5,516 nt of DNA from an uncultured Ruminococcus sp. (GTDB lineage Bacteria > Bacillota > Clostridia > Oscillospirales > CAG-272). Positions within the stretch are counted from its first letter, which is position 1. Each line of letters begins with the position of its first letter. The position numbers and the translations under genes are program-made. The stretch spans positions 1-5,516 of the forward strand of contig CACZSA010000113.1 of the NCBI GenBank assembly GCA_902783705.1, in the 5' to 3' direction. Shown one piece after another: positions 3,076-5,516 of this stretch. A model generated the notes under the pieces. That model made no database searches, was not told where the DNA came from, and worked only from the letters and a program-made list of their open reading frames with translations.

Positions 3076-5265
3076 ATGGCAAACGAAATCGAAAAGAATA
3101 TTGAAAACGCGAATTACGACGAGAACCAGATCCAGGTCCTGGAGGGGCTCGAAGCGGTACGGAAGCGTCCGGGCATGTACATCGGGACGACGTCGCAGAG
3201 AGGCCTTCACCATCTGGTATACGAGATCGTCGACAACTCGATCGACGAGGCGATGGCGGGCCGATGCGACCGAATCGAGGTCGTGCTCCACCCGGACGGA
3301 TCCGTATCCGTGCAGGACAACGGCTACGGCGTCCCGTCGCAGATCCACCACAAGGTCGGACGCCCCACGCTCGAGGTCGTCTTCTCCGTCCTGCACGCGG
3401 GCGGCAAGTTCGGCGGCGGCGGATACAAGATCTCCGGCGGCCTGCACGGCGTCGGCGCGTCCGTCGTGAACGCCCTGTCCGAGTGGATGGAGGTCGACAA
3501 CTGCTACGAGGGCGAGCGGTACACCATGCGCTTCGAGCGCGGCAAGATCGCCCGGGAATTCACCGATGAGGGTCCCTCGGGCGGACGCCACGGCCTCTAC
3601 GTCCGCTTCAAGCCCGACGCCGAGATCTTCACCGACACCACCGAGTTCGACGCCGATATCCTCCTCACCCGCCTCCGCGAGCAGGCCTTCCTCAACGCCG
3701 GCATCCGGATCATTCTCCGCGACGAGCGGCGCCTCACCGAGGAAGAGGACGACCTCCTCTCGAAGCCTTTCTCCGCCGGCGCGGACGATCCCGATATCCG
3801 CCGCCTTCTCGAAGCTGCCGCTGCCGCCTCCCACGAAGAGAGCGAAGCGGAACCGCCCGCCGGGGAGACTGCCCAGACCGAAGAGGCGCCCGCGGAACCA
3901 GACGAGGGCGGGGACGAGGAGAAGACCGTCGAGGAGATCCGCTTCGAGGACGAGGATGACGAGCAGATCAAGCGCGGCGCCCGGGCCGTCGAGTACGATC
4001 TCAAATACGACGGCGGCATCCGCCAGTTCGTCGAGCACCTCAACCACGCGAAGCACGTCGACGTCATCCATCCCGAGCCGATCTACATGAAGGCCGAGAA
4101 GGGAGACATCACCGCCGAGGTCGCGATGCAGTACAACGACAGCTACACCGAGACCATCGTCACCTTCGCGAACAATATGTCCACGATCGACGGCGGCACG
4201 CACGAGACTGGCTTCAAGACCGCCATCACCCGCGTCCTGAACGACTACGCCCACCGCATCGGCTCGCTCAAGGAGACCGAGCGTCTCTCCGGCGAGGACG
4301 CGCGCGAGGGGCTCTGCGCCGTCGTCTCGGTCAAGCTCCCGGACGCGCAGTTCGAGAGCCAGACCAAGGCCAAGCTCGGCAACTCCGAAGTCCGCTCGAT
4401 CGTCGACAACATCGTCACCGAAAAGCTCTCCGAATTCTTTGAGGAGAATCCGGTCATCGCGAAGACCATCGTCGAAAAGTCGGTCGTCGCCCAGCGTGCC
4501 CGCGAGGCCGCGCGGAAGGCGAGAGAAGCCAGCCGCAAGGGCGTCCTCTCTACCGGCTCTTCCCTGCCCGGCAAGCTCGCGGACTGCCAGGAAAAGCGCT
4601 CCGACCTCACCGAGCTCTTCCTCGTGGAGGGAGATTCCGCGGGCGGGTCTGCGAAATCCGCGCGGAAATCCCGGTTCCAGGCGATCCTTCCCCTGCGCGG
4701 CAAGGTGCTCAACGTCGAGAAGACGCGCGTCGACAAGGTGTATGGCAACCAGTCGCTGATCCCGATCATTCAGGCGCTCGGCTGCGGCATCGGCGACGAG
4801 TTCGACATGCAGAAGCTCCGCTACGGCAAGATCATCATCATGGCAGACGCGGACGTCGACGGTTCGCACATCCAGGTGCTGCTCTTGACCTTCTTCTTCC
4901 GCCACATGAAGCCCCTCATCGAGGAGGGACACGTCTTCCTCGCGCAGCCGCCGCTGTACCGGATCCGCAAGGGACAGAAGATCGAGCGGCACGCCTACTC
5001 CGACGAGGAGCGGGACCGGATCGTCGCCGAGCTCGGCGGGAACGTGGACATCGAGCGGTACAAAGGTCTCGGTGAGATGGACCCGGAGCAGCTCTGGGAC
5101 ACGACGATGGACCCGGAGCAGCGGACGATTCTGAAGGTCGAGATCGAGGACGCCCGCCTCTGCGACGAGATCTTCTCGACGCTGATGGGCGACAAGGTCG
5201 AACCCCGCCGCGAGTTCATCGAACAGAACGCAAAATACGCGATGAATCTGGACACGATCGGTTAA
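3076..5265 (+). CDS. gyrB: DNA gyrase subunit B (ATPase subunit)
   Basis: With GyrA this subunit forms the type IIA topoisomerase that introduces negative supercoils using ATP. The 729-residue protein has a GHKL ATPase domain (about 15-210) with EIVDNSIDEA (50-59; general base E50, Mg ligand N54), D81 in DNGYGVP, the ATP lid GGKFGGGGYKISGGLHGVG (109-127), a transducer domain with QTK (429-431), and a TOPRIM domain with EGDSAGGSAK (518-527) and DADVDG (591-596). YKGLGEM and KVEPRR mark the C-terminal part. QTKAKLGNSE and the adjacent position of remB favour GyrB over ParE. The start is supported by GGAG and the conserved N terminus. Two oddities stand out. Residues usually Arg, Arg and Thr around the ATP/aminocoumarin pocket are Tyr84, Tyr144 and Leu174. 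An acidic low-complexity insertion of about 80 residues (220-306) lies between the first transducer strand and KYDGGIRQF, making the protein about 90 residues longer than B. subtilis GyrB. The quinolone-linked motifs look normal. Confidence 0.97.
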   Translation: MANEIEKNIENANYDENQIQVLEGLEAVRKRPGMYIGTTSQRGLHHLVYEIVDNSIDEAMAGRCDRIEVVLHPDGSVSVQDNGYGVPSQIHHKVGRPTLEVVFSVLHAGGKFGGGGYKISGGLHGVGASVVNALSEWMEVDNCYEGERYTMRFERGKIAREFTDEGPSGGRHGLYVRFKPDAEIFTDTTEFDADILLTRLREQAFLNAGIRIILRDERRLTEEEDDLLSKPFSAGADDPDIRRLLEAAAAASHEESEAEPPAGETAQTEEAPAEPDEGGDEEKTVEEIRFEDEDDEQIKRGARAVEYDLKYDGGIRQFVEHLNHAKHVDVIHPEPIYMKAEKGDITAEVAMQYNDSYTETIVTFANNMSTIDGGTHETGFKTAITRVLNDYAHRIGSLKETERLSGEDAREGLCAVVSVKLPDAQFESQTKAKLGNSEVRSIVDNIVTEKLSEFFEENPVIAKTIVEKSVVAQRAREAARKAREASRKGVLSTGSSLPGKLADCQEKRSDLTELFLVEGDSAGGSAKSARKSRFQAILPLRGKVLNVEKTRVDKVYGNQSLIPIIQALGCGIGDEFDMQKLRYGKIIIMADADVDGSHIQVLLLTFFFRHMKPLIEEGHVFLAQPPLYRIRKGQKIERHAYSDEERDRIVAELGGNVDIERYKGLGEMDPEQLWDTTMDPEQRTILKVEIEDARLCDEIFSTLMGDKVEPRREFIEQNAKYAMNLDTIG

Positions 5266-5280
5266 CCGGGCGGTGCCCGG
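5266..5280 (+). terminator. GC-rich hairpin after the gyrB stop codon
   Basis: CCGGGC (5266-5271), GGT, and GCCCGG (5275-5280) form a perfect 6-bp stem starting on the base after the TAA stop. It is followed by AGACAAAGAC, with no T-run, so intrinsic termination is doubtful. It may stabilise the mRNA 3' end or be one of the local stem-loops. gyrA, often next, is not reached within 250 bp. Confidence 0.4.
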
Positions 5281-5287
5281 AGACAAA

Positions 5288-5315
5288 GACGAACTCGCCT
5301 AAAGGCAAGTTCGTT
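5288..5315. repeat. Stem-loop downstream of gyrB, about 12 bp with one mismatch
   Basis: GACGAACTCGCC (5288-5299), loop TAAA, and GGCAAGTTCGTT (5304-5315) pair with a single C-A mismatch and a terminal G-T wobble. It could act with 5266-5280 as the 3' end of the gyrB transcript. TTCACC follows the stem, giving no real T-tract. Confidence 0.55.
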
Positions 5316-5376
5316 CACCAATATTGAGAGCATAAATCGTTTGAGACCCTCTCATTAGACACCTACGGAGCCAGCC

Positions 5377-5399
5377 CGAGTTCATCTCCGATGAACTCG
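5377..5399. repeat. Stem-loop, 10-bp perfect stem
   Basis: CGAGTTCATC (5377-5386), TCC, and GATGAACTCG (5390-5399) are exact reverse complements. It resembles the 260-281 hairpin in size and tight loop but not in sequence. Confidence 0.7.
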
Positions 5400-5400
5400 T

Positions 5401-5421
5401 CGACCTTGCTTTGCAAAGTCG
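5401..5421. repeat. Stem-loop, 9-bp stem with one mismatch
   Basis: CGACCTTGC (5401-5409), TTT, and GCAAAGTCG (5413-5421) pair except for one C-A mismatch. It begins two bases after the previous hairpin, so the two form a tandem pair, as do 260-281/285-302 and 3004-3020/3023-3040. Confidence 0.6.
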
Positions 5422-5516
5422 GTTTCTCCCCCACCGCGTGCGCGGCGAGGAAGAAGCCAGACGTTTGGGGCGCTTGAAACTCTTGCGAATCATCACCAAT
5501 ACTCCATTGAAGCCGG

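Larger units (their letters stand above)
5316..5516. other. Non-coding stretch after gyrB
   Basis: No gene is supported. A 66-codon minus-strand frame (5299-5499) crosses the hairpins and has no family character. The stretch holds two strong adjacent stem-loops (5377-5399 and 5401-5421) and a looser pairing of TGAGAG (5325-5330) with CTCTCA (5349-5354). The final 90 bp show no promoter or start codon that could be assigned. Confidence 0.45.

Noticed and set aside
3073..5286. Open frame of 737 codons on the minus strand opposite gyrB
   Set aside because: It is the antisense shadow of gyrB, kept open by the strong GC bias at third codon positions. Its translation is Leu/Val/Asp/Arg-rich low-complexity with no family motif.
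5299..5499. Minus-strand frame of 66 codons after gyrB
   Set aside because: It spans several hairpins, has Arg/Ser-rich shadow-like composition and no family similarity that I recognise.

Overview
The window looks like chromosomal DNA from close to the replication origin of a high-GC Firmicutes bacterium, most likely a Clostridia / Oscillospirales-type gut organism. The evidence is four-fold: dnaN is followed by a remB (DUF370) gene and then gyrB, all on the + strand; an exact 16-bp ParB-binding parS site lies between them; GyrB is closest in character to clostridial GyrB (for example IIIMADADVDGSHI and DKVYGN in the TOPRIM part, and no long C-terminal E. coli-type insertion); and the core genes favour codons ending in C or G. 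The assignment to class comes from family knowledge, and no database search was possible.

Layout. Positions 1-490 hold no convincing gene. They carry a run of five short, near-perfect stem-loops (163-397), then an AT-rich leader and the ribosome-binding site of dnaN. dnaN (491-1750) encodes the DNA polymerase III sliding clamp. Five bases later comes remB (1756-1998), a small DUF370 regulator whose stop codon lies inside a perfect 36-bp palindrome (1988-2023). After a further hairpin element and about 130 bp of unassigned sequence there is a two-gene cassette: a small helical protein of unknown family, probably an antitoxin (2190-2450), overlapping by 17 nt a PIN-domain ribonuclease (2434-2856). 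The cassette is clearly AT-richer than its neighbours and looks acquired, although the last third of the PIN gene returns to host-like composition. One base after the PIN stop codon is the parS site (2858-2873). A 200-bp spacer with two tandem hairpins and a TATAAT box leads to gyrB (3076-5265), DNA gyrase subunit B. The remaining 250 bp again hold only stem-loops; gyrA is not in view.

How the parts fit. dnaN and gyrB serve chromosome replication and supercoiling, and parS serves origin segregation. The usual Firmicutes order is dnaA-dnaN-yaaA-recF-remB-gyrB-gyrA. Here the yaaA (S4) and recF genes are absent between dnaN and remB, and a toxin-antitoxin-like pair sits between remB and gyrB.

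Most unusual observations: (1) GyrB keeps its catalytic residues but three normally conserved residues around the ATP/aminocoumarin pocket are replaced (E. coli R76 to Tyr, R136 to Tyr, T165 to Leu, by eye alignment). (2) GyrB carries an extra acidic segment of about 80 residues in the transducer domain. (3) An exact parS abuts a PIN toxin gene. (4) There is a sharp composition break inside the toxin gene. (5) Every intergenic space is filled with short stem-loops that share an architecture but not a sequence.
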